A DNA stretch of 64,000 bases from Portulaca oleracea (Eukaryota; Streptophyta; Magnoliopsida; Caryophyllales; Portulacaceae): the NCBI GenBank assembly GCA_029582165.1, contig CM055877.1:28912241-28976240 (forward strand), in the 5' to 3' direction. Shown in pieces: positions 10,461 to 20,745 of the stretch. The first letter of the stretch is position 1; each line of letters starts with the position of its first letter. Below the pieces are notes generated by a model. The model searched no databases and was not told where the DNA came from. It worked only from the letters and a program-made list of their open reading frames with translations. Position numbers and translations under genes: made by a program.

Positions 10461-11334
10461 ACAATTTGGACCCGTGCTGCAACATCTTCTAAAGACTTCC
10501 TGCAGGCATCATCAATTGCCATATTGTCGCTTCCTGCCTGTTTCCTGTGGGCTTGGTGAGTTCTAGACGAACTGAAGATAAGCCATAGGACGACAATTCT
10601 CTTCTGAAAGTTTGTTTGAGTCTGAGTGGTTCCTTCGTCGCTGCACCTCTGATGTCTATTTACTTATAAGCTTTCGATATATTCATAATTCAACATTACA
10701 ATGTTGGATAATAATCCAACGGTTATATGTAAATAAATATACATCACAATAACTGTCATAGCTTATAGTCCGACTATAAGGGATCCAATAAGTGTATGTT
10801 AGGCTTTAATGTATCATGTAAGATGTGAGATCTAATTGTAGAGACCAATGACTTATATTCCATGATGGACACTATGGTGACAGGTCAAAGCACTAAAGGT
10901 GTTTACTATTATATACACGATTATTGTCCCTAGGTCGCACACACGGTTATTTCTCTATGATATCCCATCGTTAGTGAGAGAGAATTTTCTTTGTGAGTTC
11001 TCTTCTAAATGGGCATTGATCTAGAAAATCTAACCATTTCGCTTGAAGAGGTCCAACAACTGCAATCGATTCATGTATTCCTATTTATTTTTATTTTCTA
11101 TTGATTTGACATATTGGATTCTGAGTTCACAGTTATTGTTATAATTATGTTTAATATTAACTTCAACATTTAAATAAATTGATCTTATGTGGGAAATATC
11201 TTTCCTTCAATAATTAACAAATATCAAACAAGAAACACCCTTGAACTTGACACTTGTAAAAGGGTAATTAGGGCTTAATTCTCATTATTTGCTTAGTGCA
11301 TAATAACGTCAAAAATAATAGAGTATCAAACTAA

Positions 11335-12033
11335 TGTTGAGAAAGATGGGGTAAAGCGATCTTAACACAAGATGAGGGATTACTTGGGTGATTAAGAGTC
11401 GAGGGTGAACCCGTCTCACCTTTAGATTTATTCATTGTACCGCAAATAGATTTAAGGGTAAACCTAGCCTCTTCTAAGCAAAGTTACAAGATCTCTTAAG
11501 GACTCTCAAGAATATTGTTGCAGTTCAACACCTTAAGAGTTTGTTGAAGCTCTCTAGAATAGAATAGAAGATGGATTGAGGTTTGTGGATGAATGAGGGA
11601 TTCATCCTCCTTTTATAGTGATGCATGGAGAAATCAACCATTCAAACTTGCCATAATCAAGAGACAAAATCCAAGGGATATGTCTTTGAATCATTCAAGG
11701 GATATTTTGACTGATTTCTCAGTCAATGATCATCCCAATCAATGATCAATAGAATTTATCCCGAGGCTTGAATCAAGGGATCTCAAATATAAAGTTGACT
11801 GGACTTCACCATAGACCATGTTAGATCAACACGGTTCGTGTTGACCTGACCACGAACCGTGGTGATCAGCCACGGTCCGTGTTACCCCAGTGCAGGTTTT
11901 CTGTGCTCTCTGGAAGCCAACCCGGTCCGTGTTGGTCCTAAAAATCTTTTTAAGTTGGTTTTTGACCTTTCCAGTCAATTCCAATCTTAAACTTTATTCC
12001 CTTATACTTATTAACTCTTGAAATATTCCAACA
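11335..12033 (-). repeat. 3' LTR of copia element (outer nest layer)
   Basis: 699 bp. In element orientation (minus) it carries a TATA box CTATAAAAGG at 11609-11618. Upstream of it lies a cluster of CACGGTCCGTG-type dyads at 11830-11931. The matching 5' LTR is interrupted by another element. Confidence 0.9.
11830..11931. promoter_or_regulatory. paired CpG dyads in copia LTR
   Basis: Four imperfect palindromes: CACGGTTCGTG (centre 11835), CACGAACCGTG (11856), CACGGTCCGTG (11876) and CCCGGTCCGTG (11926). The first three are 21 and 20 bp apart centre to centre. They lie about 210 bp upstream of the LTR TATA box in element orientation. The function is unknown; a dimeric protein-binding site or RNA hairpin is possible. 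Confidence 0.5.
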
Positions 12034-12611
12034 ATCCCCCGCCATTTCAAGAGTTTCTTTTGAAATAGCCTGGGACCCCTCACTTGGGTAAAAGTTACCC
12101 CCGCCATAAATGACACCTTCTAGAGAACTTAAACACCCCAGAAATCAAGGAGTTAGTATGCGTTATGAAAGTGTCTCTTGACTTGAACTTTCACTTTGTG
12201 TACATGATTACAATTAGTCTGAATGCCAAAGTAGACAAAGCTTTGAATTTTACATCCTTATTTGACTAATTGGATACATATCACACATACAACTCAAAAC
12301 CTTGCTTAAAATAATGACACTATTTCAAACCGACCATGTGTCCATTACCCTCTGCGATGACAATGAAGCCAAGCCCTAGGCTACCCGAAGCAGCCCACTT
12401 CACGTCCTCGCATAGGCAGACTTTTACGCTCCCATAATAGAGCTCCCTATCTTAAAGATTTCAAAGTCTGTTAATGAGTCATAGACTCAAACCTCCTTAT
12501 CATTATGGTCCTTGAGCATCACCTTGTCCTTGGGATGAATAACTTGATTATGGATGCTCCAATTGTCTTTCAACGTCGTCGACCATTGAACTCAAGACTT
12601 AACCAATGTGG

Positions 12612-13092
12612 TCAAGTGTGAGTTGGAGCTTCGTTGATGACAACTCTATGAGTGGGCTCAACTCCCATCCCCCTTGATGACTTTACCACCAAGTCCTTGG
12701 TCAATCCCTTTGTAAAGGGGTCGTCTAGGTTCTCACTTGTCTTGATGTGTTGATGAACATAAGCAGGTCTTAACCCAATGTGCCTTGACTTGCCATTGTA
12801 AACACGATTATAAACACTTGCAATTTTGGCATTGTTGTCACAATATAATGTTATTGGAGGCATGGGCTTTCCCCATAAAGGAATCTCCAATAACAAATCT
12901 CGTAGCCATTCTGCCTTGTTTGCTCCAACGTCTCGTCTTCATCCTCCACCGGAACATCTTGAGTGAGCATATACACCACTTTGAGAGTGGTGAGCATGAA
13001 ATGTATCTTCTTTTACCACCTTGGGAAATCAATCCCTTCGAATTGTCCAACTTTTGAAAGTTGTTGGTCACGTCTTTCAAGGAATGAGACAT
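12612..13092 (-). pseudogene. copia gag start fused to RNase H end
   Basis: The ORF starts at 13092 with MSHSLKDVTNNFQKLD, a copia gag N-terminus. It then frameshifts: the gag-like WRMK/EDE region is readable in a neighbouring frame. It passes directly into the end of the copia RNase H domain (ITLYCDNNAKIA, NGKSRHIGLR, KTSENLDDPFTKGL). Protease, integrase and reverse transcriptase are absent, and even the RNase H has a short internal deletion between GLR and KTSEN. The product cannot support transposition. Confidence 0.8.
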
Positions 13093-13358
13093 GGCGGATA
13101 AGTCTTAAGATTGTTGAGAAAGATGGGGTAAAGCGGTCTTAACATATGATGGGGCATCACTTGTGTGATTAGGAGTCGAGGATGAACCCATCTCCCCTTA
13201 AGACTTATTCAATGTACCGCAAATAGACTTATGGGTAAAGCCTAACCTCTTGTAAACAAAGTTACAAGATCTCTCAAGGACTCTCAAGAATATTGCTCCA
13301 GTTCAACACCTTAAGAGTGTGTTGAAGCTCTCTAGAATAGAATAGAAGAAGGATTGAG

Positions 13359-14360
13359 TGATGTATTACCGGGTCAAGAAAGGTTCTTGATTCCGATGAT
13401 ACATGAAACACGTGTAACCAAACAGGAAAGTGGGGGTGGTTCACGAGATTAGGGTGGAAAAGAGAGGGTGGTTCTCGTGAAAAAGGGTTCTTTGTGGAGG
13501 TTATTTTGCCGTGAGGGCTTTTCTAGTTTCAAGATTCAAGAAAGGTTGAATCTTGAACGGGAAAGGGATGAATCTTGGATGGTGATTTGAGGGGGAAGGG
13601 TTGACGTTGGAAGAGGGGGGAGAGAGAGAGGGTGGGGTGAGGTAAGAAGGGGGAGAGAAGGTGAGAGGGTGGCGTTGGAGGTGGAGGAGAGTGAGAGGTT
13701 GTTAGGTTGTTATGGAGAGATAAGGTTGTTGGAAGGTTATTATGGAGAGAGAGAAGGGAAGGCGAAAAGGATTTGGATTGGTGAGGTGAGTGACGAATTG
13801 AAGGGGGCTTAAGGAGGTGGAGATGGCGATGGGAATGGGGGTAGGTTTAGGATTAATGTGACTTAACTGTATTGACAGAAAGCTCACAGGGTAATTACCT
13901 TAACTATATTGATAGAAAGGTAAGAATGGATATATCTAGGTTTCCTAATTGAATCCACAAAAAGGTCAACCTAGAGCTAACTTGACCTAGATCGCAACCT
14001 AGGATCAAACTCTTCCTAACCACTTGGGTGCCAAACCAAGATACAATAGAAGAAGGGGTGAGGTTAATCCAAACACTTAGGGGGTAAGCTTAAAGCTTGA
14101 TTCATATTTCTCAACTGATGTATCAATTGAATACAAACCTAGGCTATTTATACTAGGAGAGTCCTTAAGGGACTTGTACTCCTACTTGGCGTGGAAGCCA
14201 AGCTAAACTAGGCCTAGGAGTCTCTCTCTTGGCATGTAAGCCAAGGAGAACTCGTCTAACTACTCCTACTCCTCCTTGGATTAGGAATCCTTATCCTAGG
14301 GAGACTTGGTTGTAACAAACCTTATCCTAATTGGTCTTGGCTTTCCTAATCCAAATTGGA
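13359..14360 (-). repeat. 3' LTR of deleted gypsy element, first part
   Basis: It matches 20746-21750 and breaks at TTGGA, where the innermost retrotransposon inserted. It continues after 19491. A TATAAATAG box (minus) lies at 14149-14157. Two CTTGGC...GCCAAG dyads are centred at 14193 and 14236, 43 bp apart, with CTAGGCCTAG between them. Confidence 0.85.
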
Positions 14361-15337
14361 TGATGTATAATCGCCTAGCAATATACATCAAGGTCAGCTA
14401 GGGAGACATAAAATACTCACCTATGAGGAAGAAGAGCTCAAGTCTCTTACATATCTCTCTATTTGGAAGAAATCTACAAGGGTACTTAAGTAATTTGCTC
14501 CTTAACTCAAGAACCATCAAGCTATCATGGAAGGTGTCTTAGAGTGGATTAATCTACATTCCAAGAGCTTTCCAAGGGTTCAAGAATCTTTAGATTTGGT
14601 TAAGTATTGAGCAAGTTATCATCATTTGTAATCTAGCTTAGTTCATTTGTTTCTTTATGATGTAATCACTTAATTAGGATGATGTAAGCTAGATGGTTGT
14701 AGTTTCTTGCATTTAACACGCCTAAGGGGCCCTCTACTAGTATAAATAGACCCCTTAGGGTGACTTGTATCATCATTCAATCATATATCAAATACAAACC
14801 AAACACATGATGTGTTGTTTCTCTAGATTTGTGCTAGTGTCTTTTCGTTTCTCTTGAGGGAGAACGAAACTATCCCCTTCTTCTATCCAAGGTTGGCGTC
14901 CTTGGTGGTGATATGAAGGAATTGAAGGTCTCTTGAAGGTGGTGTGGCTGTATCCTCCAAGAATCTTCAAAGCCATTATCATTCATTCATTCATTCATTC
15001 ATTCAAACGTTCATCTACATTCATCCAACTTTGAATGTTCTTTCAAGAATCAAACAACATTGGATTGTTCAAGGAGCATTCGTCTATCATTCAAACGCCC
15101 AACATTCATCAAGTGACGTTCAAACATCATCTATTATTCGTTCATCATTCGTTCAACCATTCGTTCATCATTTCCATTCGTTGGGTAATCATCTTTCATA
15201 GTTATTTCCATCCTTTTCATCCATTTCTATTCCATTTTTGGTTCTTTTGAACTTTGAGAAGGAAGATTCCTATCTTCGTTTTTAAAGATCCTTAGATTGT
15301 GTGTAATGAGATCATCCCTTGGTCCCATTATACATCA
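14361..15337 (+). repeat. 5' LTR of innermost element
   Basis: 977 bp. The TATA box TATAAATA (14741-14748) sits in the loop of a perfect 9-bp inverted repeat, CCTAAGGGG (14721-14729) and CCCCTTAGG (14751-14759). A (CATT)n microsatellite lies at 14983-15003. Two CATTCGTTCA-rich tracts follow in the presumed R/U5 part. Confidence 0.92.
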
Positions 15338-15341
15338 AAAT

Positions 15342-15353
15342 TGGTATCAGAGC
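15342..15353 (+). other. primer binding site (initiator Met tRNA type)
   Basis: TGGTATCAGAGC lies four bases after the 5' LTR. It is complementary to the 3' end of plant initiator tRNA-Met, the usual primer for copia and chromovirus-type gypsy elements. Confidence 0.9.
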
Positions 15354-15624
15354 TTAGGAGTTTGATTCTCTTAGTTCTTGAACCATCTTTTTGCAAAACT
15401 TTCCATCACAAAAACGTTCCTACCATCTCTCCATCACACGCCATTCATTAGTTCTTCTAAGAAATCATCAAGAATTCATCAAGAATTCATCAAGAATTCA
15501 TAAAGAACCATTAGCTCCACAAAAAACCCATAAACACAAACCGAACCCAAACACAACCCCCTCTCATCCCCACGTGCTAACCCCAAACCCATGAGTTTCT
15601 TGTGATCTTTTTTTTTCATATTCT

Positions 15625-16095
15625 ATGGCTTGCAAAAGATCTAGCATGAGTTCTCAACGTGAATTACAACGCTTGGAGCAACAAATTGATGATCTCACCG
15701 AACAAATGGAAGAATCTGGGATTCTTCAAAAGGGATCAAGAAGCGCTTGTTCATGTGACTACATCAACTAGCTTGAAAGAATGAAGCAAGGGAGCAAGGA
15801 TGTGGTCGAATATACAATAGAATTCAGGCGGCTATTATGGAAATATGCTCTTGAGGAGGATGATCAACGAGTTGTGGTATGTTATTTCCTTGGTCTTAAT
15901 GATTACATTCGACGTGTTGTTGTAAATCAACCTTTCACAAACTTGGAAGAGTTAAGTTCTTTAGCTCTTGATGTTGAACTTCAAGTAAAGAGTAAAGAAC
16001 TCTTGGACAAAACCCGTACACACGCACAAACTCCACAAAATCAACCCCATCCCACCTCACACCTACTATCCAAAGCTCCTCAAAACAGCCCATAA
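15625..16095 (+). pseudogene. gypsy gag remnant with internal stop
   Basis: The frame opens at ATG 15625 with a short coiled-coil-like segment (ELQRLEQQIDDLTEQMEE). It meets TAG at 15769-15771 and continues with the gag core MKQGSKDVVEYTIEFRRLLW, then YFLGLNDYIRRVV and LEELSSLALDVELQ, as in Ty3/gypsy gag (Retrotrans_gag). A Pro/Gln/His tail follows, with no zinc knuckle. It is much shorter than a normal gag. The segment between the coiled coil and the gag core looks deleted. Confidence 0.7.
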
Positions 16096-16244
16096 ACCTC
16101 CCCATTCCCATTGTCCAAGACGAGGAAATCATTGTCCAAAGTACAAGTCTATCTTGCCAAAGTTTTGATCATGTTGTAAGTGCAAGTCAAACGTCATCCT
16201 ATGAGCAACTAGAATTTGAAAGTGAATCATTTGATGTATTTGAC

Positions 16245-17225
16245 GTGTATGAGGATGCTAATGAAGTATGTGATAACCTTGGCATGAATGAGGAAGCTAA
16301 TGTAGTTTGTAGCATGCCTAAAGAAGAGTATAAGGTGTATGACAATCCCTTGTATGAGGAGAATAATGATGAGTTTCGAGTATATGTCAACCCATTGTAT
16401 GAGGAGGAAGGCGTGAATGAAGAAGAGCAACGTGATAAGATGTGTTCATTGTTCCAAGAAGGAGGAAGTAGTGCCATCTATGAGGATCTTGACGTTAGCA
16501 TTGACATTGATAAGGACCATGGCAATAATATTGGCCTTACTGCAACAGGGGTCCAAACATTGCAAATGGAGAGCTATTCACACGGTCATTCACTTCATGA
16601 CAAGGACATTCATTTTGATCCAAGAAGTTTAGTAAGTCTTTGTTTTTACAATATTTGCAAAGATTCATTGTATTGTAATATTACTTCTATGGATTCTAGC
16701 TATACTTTGTTGGAAGAATCAAAGTTGTATGATAGGAGAATCATGCTCCAAGAGGCGTCTTTATTACCACCTTGTGTGTCACGGCTCAAGGAGGGTCAAA
16801 GCATTCTTATGACACTTATGGAGAATAAGTATCATGAATTTGAAGAACCAAGGAGTCTCATTCTTACACCAATGGAGGTTGGAAACCGTGAGCCTATAAA
16901 GGATCAAGATCCTATGCCATCACTTGTTCTCATTTGTGAATATTTGGATGAAAGACAGGCACCATCGACAAGTGACCTCTCTCACTTATCTCTTTGGGAT
17001 CAAACTCAATTCGTGGATAACTACAACAACGGTTTTGATTCTCATAGTATACAACATATTTTGAAAGAGTATGTACCATTGCAATGTAAAGAGATTGTAT
17101 TTGTATACTTTGATAACATTTTTGTATGTAGTAGAAGTAGAAATGAGCATGTAAATCCTTTGGAGTTAGTCTTGATCATGACGAAGCATGAGGAGCCACA
17201 AGGAGAATTGGAGAAGTACTTGTAG
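16245..17225 (+). CDS. acidic ORF with vestigial RT motif (non-autonomous element)
   Basis: A 326-codon ORF, fully open. Residues 1-95 are strongly acidic and contain two YxNPLYEE repeats separated by about 20 residues. The middle has no recognised domain. Near the C-terminus, EIVFVYFDNIFVCSRSRNEH resembles the gypsy RT catalytic strand, which is normally [10 protein letters not shown], but the second Asp is Asn and the rest of the palm is missing. Position between gag and integrase matches where RT should be. The ORF may encode a retained accessory protein, or it may simply be intact because the insertion is young. Function is unknown. Confidence 0.6.
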   Translation: MYEDANEVCDNLGMNEEANVVCSMPKEEYKVYDNPLYEENNDEFRVYVNPLYEEEGVNEEEQRDKMCSLFQEGGSSAIYEDLDVSIDIDKDHGNNIGLTATGVQTLQMESYSHGHSLHDKDIHFDPRSLVSLCFYNICKDSLYCNITSMDSSYTLLEESKLYDRRIMLQEASLLPPCVSRLKEGQSILMTLMENKYHEFEEPRSLILTPMEVGNREPIKDQDPMPSLVLICEYLDERQAPSTSDLSHLSLWDQTQFVDNYNNGFDSHSIQHILKEYVPLQCKEIVFVYFDNIFVCSRSRNEHVNPLELVLIMTKHEEPQGELEKYL

Positions 17226-17409
17226 AATTGTCCTTACCTCTCTTCTAAGAATGAGTTATCTCAACATATCTCATCAAATGGAGTAATTCAAGTGGACAAA
17301 AGGAACTATTCAAGAAGGATCCATACTTGCATCTGTACTTGAAGTACTATGTCTCTTAAAGGATGCTAAAGATCATCATATTCTTTTATTTCCTATTCTC
17401 GCATCATAT

Positions 17410-18453
17410 TTGTTCATTACAAATGGAGTTGAGAAAGGTGAAGTCCTATCTCAAGGAAGTTGTCCCATGGATTATTTTGGTGATATACTAATTGGAGAAA
17501 AGGAGAAGCTTCATGCTTATGGCTTTGCATTCATACTTGTTGTTATCATGAGGATATTTGAGCAAAAGGATTATTATCATGGAGGATTCATCCTTAAGCT
17601 TTGTGATTCTTACAAAGTATTGGAGTATGCTTCATATGATAAGGAGATCAAGCCATCATTATACTTTGAGATGAAGTACTTGATTCGTTCATCAAAATTA
17701 AGTCACTTGGAGGAAACAAGTCCTTTGACTAAAGGAAATTTTCTAACGAGGAGATACATGTTTGATTCAAGATTACTTGAGTTTGAATATATCAAGGAGT
17801 TATATGAAGATGATGATGATTTTAAAGAAGTATTCAAGGTATGTGAGAAGCATCATCAACAACCCTTTCATATTAATCATGGATTTCTTTTCAAATGGAA
17901 TCAATTGTGTATTCCAAGGAGTGGAATTCGTGACTTCTTAACCATGGAAGTGCATGGAAGTTCTTTTGATCATTTGGGTCTTCTCAATACGTATTACAAG
18001 ATGAAGGAGTATTATTTCTGGCCAAGCATGATCGTTGACATTGAGCAAACGTTACAATGTTGTGATATTTGCAATCCTTCTATACTATATGGAGATGAAA
18101 GCTTGAATTCTAAGGTTGAAGTACCATGGATTCAAGGAAGTCTTACTATTGTCTTCATCATGAGTTACAAGCTTGTGAATCTATACTTTGAAGTTGAGAA
18201 GTTATATGAGGTTCCTACATTCTCTATGAAGAAACGAGATTTGAAGTTCCATGATGTCATTGGATTAGTCAAGAGAAAATTTGGAAGAAAGTGGAAGTTC
18301 AAGTCAAGCATCAAAGGAATCTATGATGATTTCAAAGCGTTTAAGAAGAGAGTTTGTAATCTCTTCAAGAAACGTAAGAGGAAGAAGCAAGGTGACGGGA
18401 ACAACACTTTTGGGAAGACATCTTATAAGAAGAAGTGCTATGTAACAGGTTAG
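17410..18453 (+). CDS. ORF with integrase zinc-binding domain only
   Basis: A 347-codon open frame. Residues about 140-235 match the gypsy integrase N-terminal zinc-binding domain: a strand FLFKWNQLCIP, EVHGSSFDHLGLLNTYYKMKEYYFWP, then CCDICN. His and Cys ligands are present in an HHCC-like order. The catalytic core that should follow (D, D35E) is replaced by unrelated residues, and the last 70 residues are very basic (KKRKRKKQ). The N-terminal 130 residues are not recognised. The protein may bind nucleic acid but cannot catalyse integration. The polypurine tract begins about 35 bases after the stop. Confidence 0.65.
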   Translation: MFITNGVEKGEVLSQGSCPMDYFGDILIGEKEKLHAYGFAFILVVIMRIFEQKDYYHGGFILKLCDSYKVLEYASYDKEIKPSLYFEMKYLIRSSKLSHLEETSPLTKGNFLTRRYMFDSRLLEFEYIKELYEDDDDFKEVFKVCEKHHQQPFHINHGFLFKWNQLCIPRSGIRDFLTMEVHGSSFDHLGLLNTYYKMKEYYFWPSMIVDIEQTLQCCDICNPSILYGDESLNSKVEVPWIQGSLTIVFIMSYKLVNLYFEVEKLYEVPTFSMKKRDLKFHDVIGLVKRKFGRKWKFKSSIKGIYDDFKAFKKRVCNLFKKRKRKKQGDGNNTFGKTSYKKKCYVTG

Positions 18454-18502
18454 AAGAAGTTTTGTCTAAGTTTGAGGACAAACTTTTTCAACTGGGGGAG
18501 AA

Positions 18503-19486
18503 TGATGTATAATCGCCTAGCTATATACATCAAGGTCAGCTAGGGAGACATCAAATACTCACCTATGAGGAAGAAGAGCTCAAGTCTCTTACATATCTCT
18601 CTATTTGGAAGAAATCTACAAGGGTACTTAAGTAATTTGCTCCTTAACTCAAGAACCATCAAGCTATCATGGAAGGTGTCTTAGAGTGGATTAATCTACA
18701 TTCCAAGAGCTTTCCAAGGGTTCAAGAATCTTTAGATTTGGTTAAGTATTGAGCAAGTTATCATCATTTGTAATCTAGCTTAGTTCATTTGTTTCTTTAT
18801 GATGTAATCATTTGATTAGGATGATGTAAGCTAGATGGTTGTAGTTTCTTGCATTTAACACGCCTAAGGGGGCCTCTACTAGTATAAATAGACCCCTTAG
18901 GGTGCCTTGTATCATCATTCAATCATATATCAAATACAAACCAAACACATGATGTGTTGTTTCTTTAGCTTTGTGCTAGTGTCTCTTCGTTTTTCTTGAG
19001 GGAGAACGAAACTATCCCCTTCTTCTATCCAAGGTTGGCGTCCTTGGTGGTGATAGGAAGGAATTGAAGGTCTCTTGAAGGTGGTGTGGCTGTATCCTCC
19101 AAGAATCTTCAAAGCCATTATCATTCATTCATTCATTCATTCAAACGTTTATCTACATTCATCCAACTTTGAATGTTCTTTCAAGAATCAAACAACATTG
19201 GATTGTTCAAGGAGCATTCGTCCATCATTCAAACGCCCAACATTCATCAAGTGACGTTCAAACATCATCCATCATTCGTTCATCATTCGTTTATCATTCG
19301 TTCAACCATTCGTTCATCATTTCCATTCGTTGGGTTATCATCTTTCATAGTTCTTTCCATCCTTTACATCTATTTCTATTCCATTTTTGGTTCTTTTGAA
19401 CTTTGAGAAGGGAGATTCCTATCTTTGTTTTCAAAGATCCTTAGATTGTCTGTAATGAGATCATCCCTTGGTCCCATCATGCATCA
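18503..19486 (+). repeat. 3' LTR of innermost element
   Basis: 984 bp, nearly identical to 14361-15337, with the TATA box at 18883-18890 inside the same inverted repeat. It ends TGCATCA against the TTGGA duplication. Confidence 0.92.
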
Positions 19487-19659
19487 TTGGATTAGTTACA
19501 AAATTAGCCAATTCCTATCTAGGAAATAAAACACACCTAATCTAGCCTAATTAAAAGAAACACACCAAAAATAGTTAAGCTATAACTAATTAAATTACAT
19601 CCAAAAACAAAGATCATAAAATTGGACTTGTATTCTTGACTAGGACGTGTACTGTATAA

Positions 19660-20532
19660 CTAATCTAATTCGTCCACTAGATCTTCAATTTTAGGAAACC
19701 TGTACTGTATATGACTCTTGTTGATGCACAGATGTTGGTTTCCTTCCTTTGGGACCAAAACGGTAGGGATGGCGCATGGACTGAGTGTCTTCCCTATCAT
19801 ACCCTTTTCTAGAAGATCTTCATCTTGCCTTTGAACCTTTGGAACATCACTTGGGTTCACGTGTTGTTGGACTTCACGTGGAGTGGACATTGCTGATGTT
19901 CTCTCGTATGAGCTCTCGTGAAGAGTGGCGAGAGGGGGTTCTTTTGTTGGCTTTTCGTGGCTATGATCTGTGTTTGGGTCTGAGGGAGCGATCTCCTTAT
20001 GCTCACTAAACTCAGGGCATTCAGTGGTCATAGAAGTGATGGGATTTGTATCACTCTCTTTGGGTGGGGACGGATTGGCTATTTTAAGTGGAGCTAGGGT
20101 GATTTTTTTGTGGTTGAACCTGAAGGTGTAGGTGTTGGCTCTTCCATCATGCATCACACTCCTGTCAAATAACCATGGTCTTCCCAACATAATATGACAA
20201 GCATCCATAGGTAATACATCACACCAAATAGTATCTTGATAGTTCTTGCCAATGGAAAAGCTTACCAAGCATTGATGAGTAACTTGTAGTCCTTCACCCT
20301 GATTGAGCCATTGGATGGTGTAGAGCTTGGGATGTGGACTGGTTTTCAGCTAAAGTTTGTCCACCAAATTCGTTGAAGCCACATTGGTGCAGCTTCCTCC
20401 ATCAACGATTAAGGAACAAACCTTTCCTTTGATGGTGCAGCGAGACTGAAAGATAGCCTCTCGTTGTTGTTGGTCTTCTGGGACAATCAAATTGCTGAGG
20501 ATCCTCTTCATGAAGAGCAATTCGTGTGCCAT
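19660..20532 (-). pseudogene. gypsy protease and RT start, truncated
   Basis: On the minus strand, 20532-20350 encodes a segment with DGGSCTNVAS, the aspartic-protease active-site variant of this gypsy group. 20268-19660 continues with CDVLPMDACHIMLGRPWLFD, a linker, then PTVLVPKEGN and YRFPKIEDLVDELD, the first RT block. A stop and frame change separate the two parts (20268-20350). Everything beyond the first RT block is missing, and the frame ends where the truncated LTR begins (about 19651). Gag is also absent. The same protein family occurs at 58165-61536. Confidence 0.8.
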
Positions 20533-20745
20533 GGTAGGGGTTGGAACGCCAGATTGACGTTGGGTAGGGAAGGGAATGTGTTTGGGTGTTTCTGGAGTTT
20601 AGGGTTGCAGGTTGGTACTGAAGGTTTGAAGGTTATGTGTTTGGATTGCAGGTTAAACCTGTGGATTAGCAGGTTAGGCTTTTGGATTTGAAGGTTACGT
20701 GTTTGGTTTACACTCAACCTCAACCTAGAGCTCTGATACCACTTT

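Larger units (their letters stand above)
14361..19486 (+). mobile_element. non-autonomous gypsy-like LTR retrotransposon (innermost)
   Basis: 5,126 bp, flanked by TTGGA (14356-14360 and 19487-19491). The LTRs start TGATGTATAATCGCC and end CATCA (left 14361-15337, right 18503-19486). They differ only by scattered substitutions and small indels, so this is the youngest layer. The primer site is 15342-15353 and the polypurine tract AACTGGGGGAGAA is at 18490-18502. The 3.2-kb interior has a broken gag, an acidic ORF carrying an RT-motif relic, and an ORF carrying only the integrase zinc-binding part. Catalytic protease, RT, RNase H and integrase core are missing, so it needs a partner element to move. 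Confidence 0.92.

Noticed and set aside
15000..15240. CRISPR-like or coding interpretation of CATTCGTTCA-rich repeats
   Set aside because: Short, irregular repeats within an LTR of a plant retrotransposon; no array structure and wrong kind of genome.
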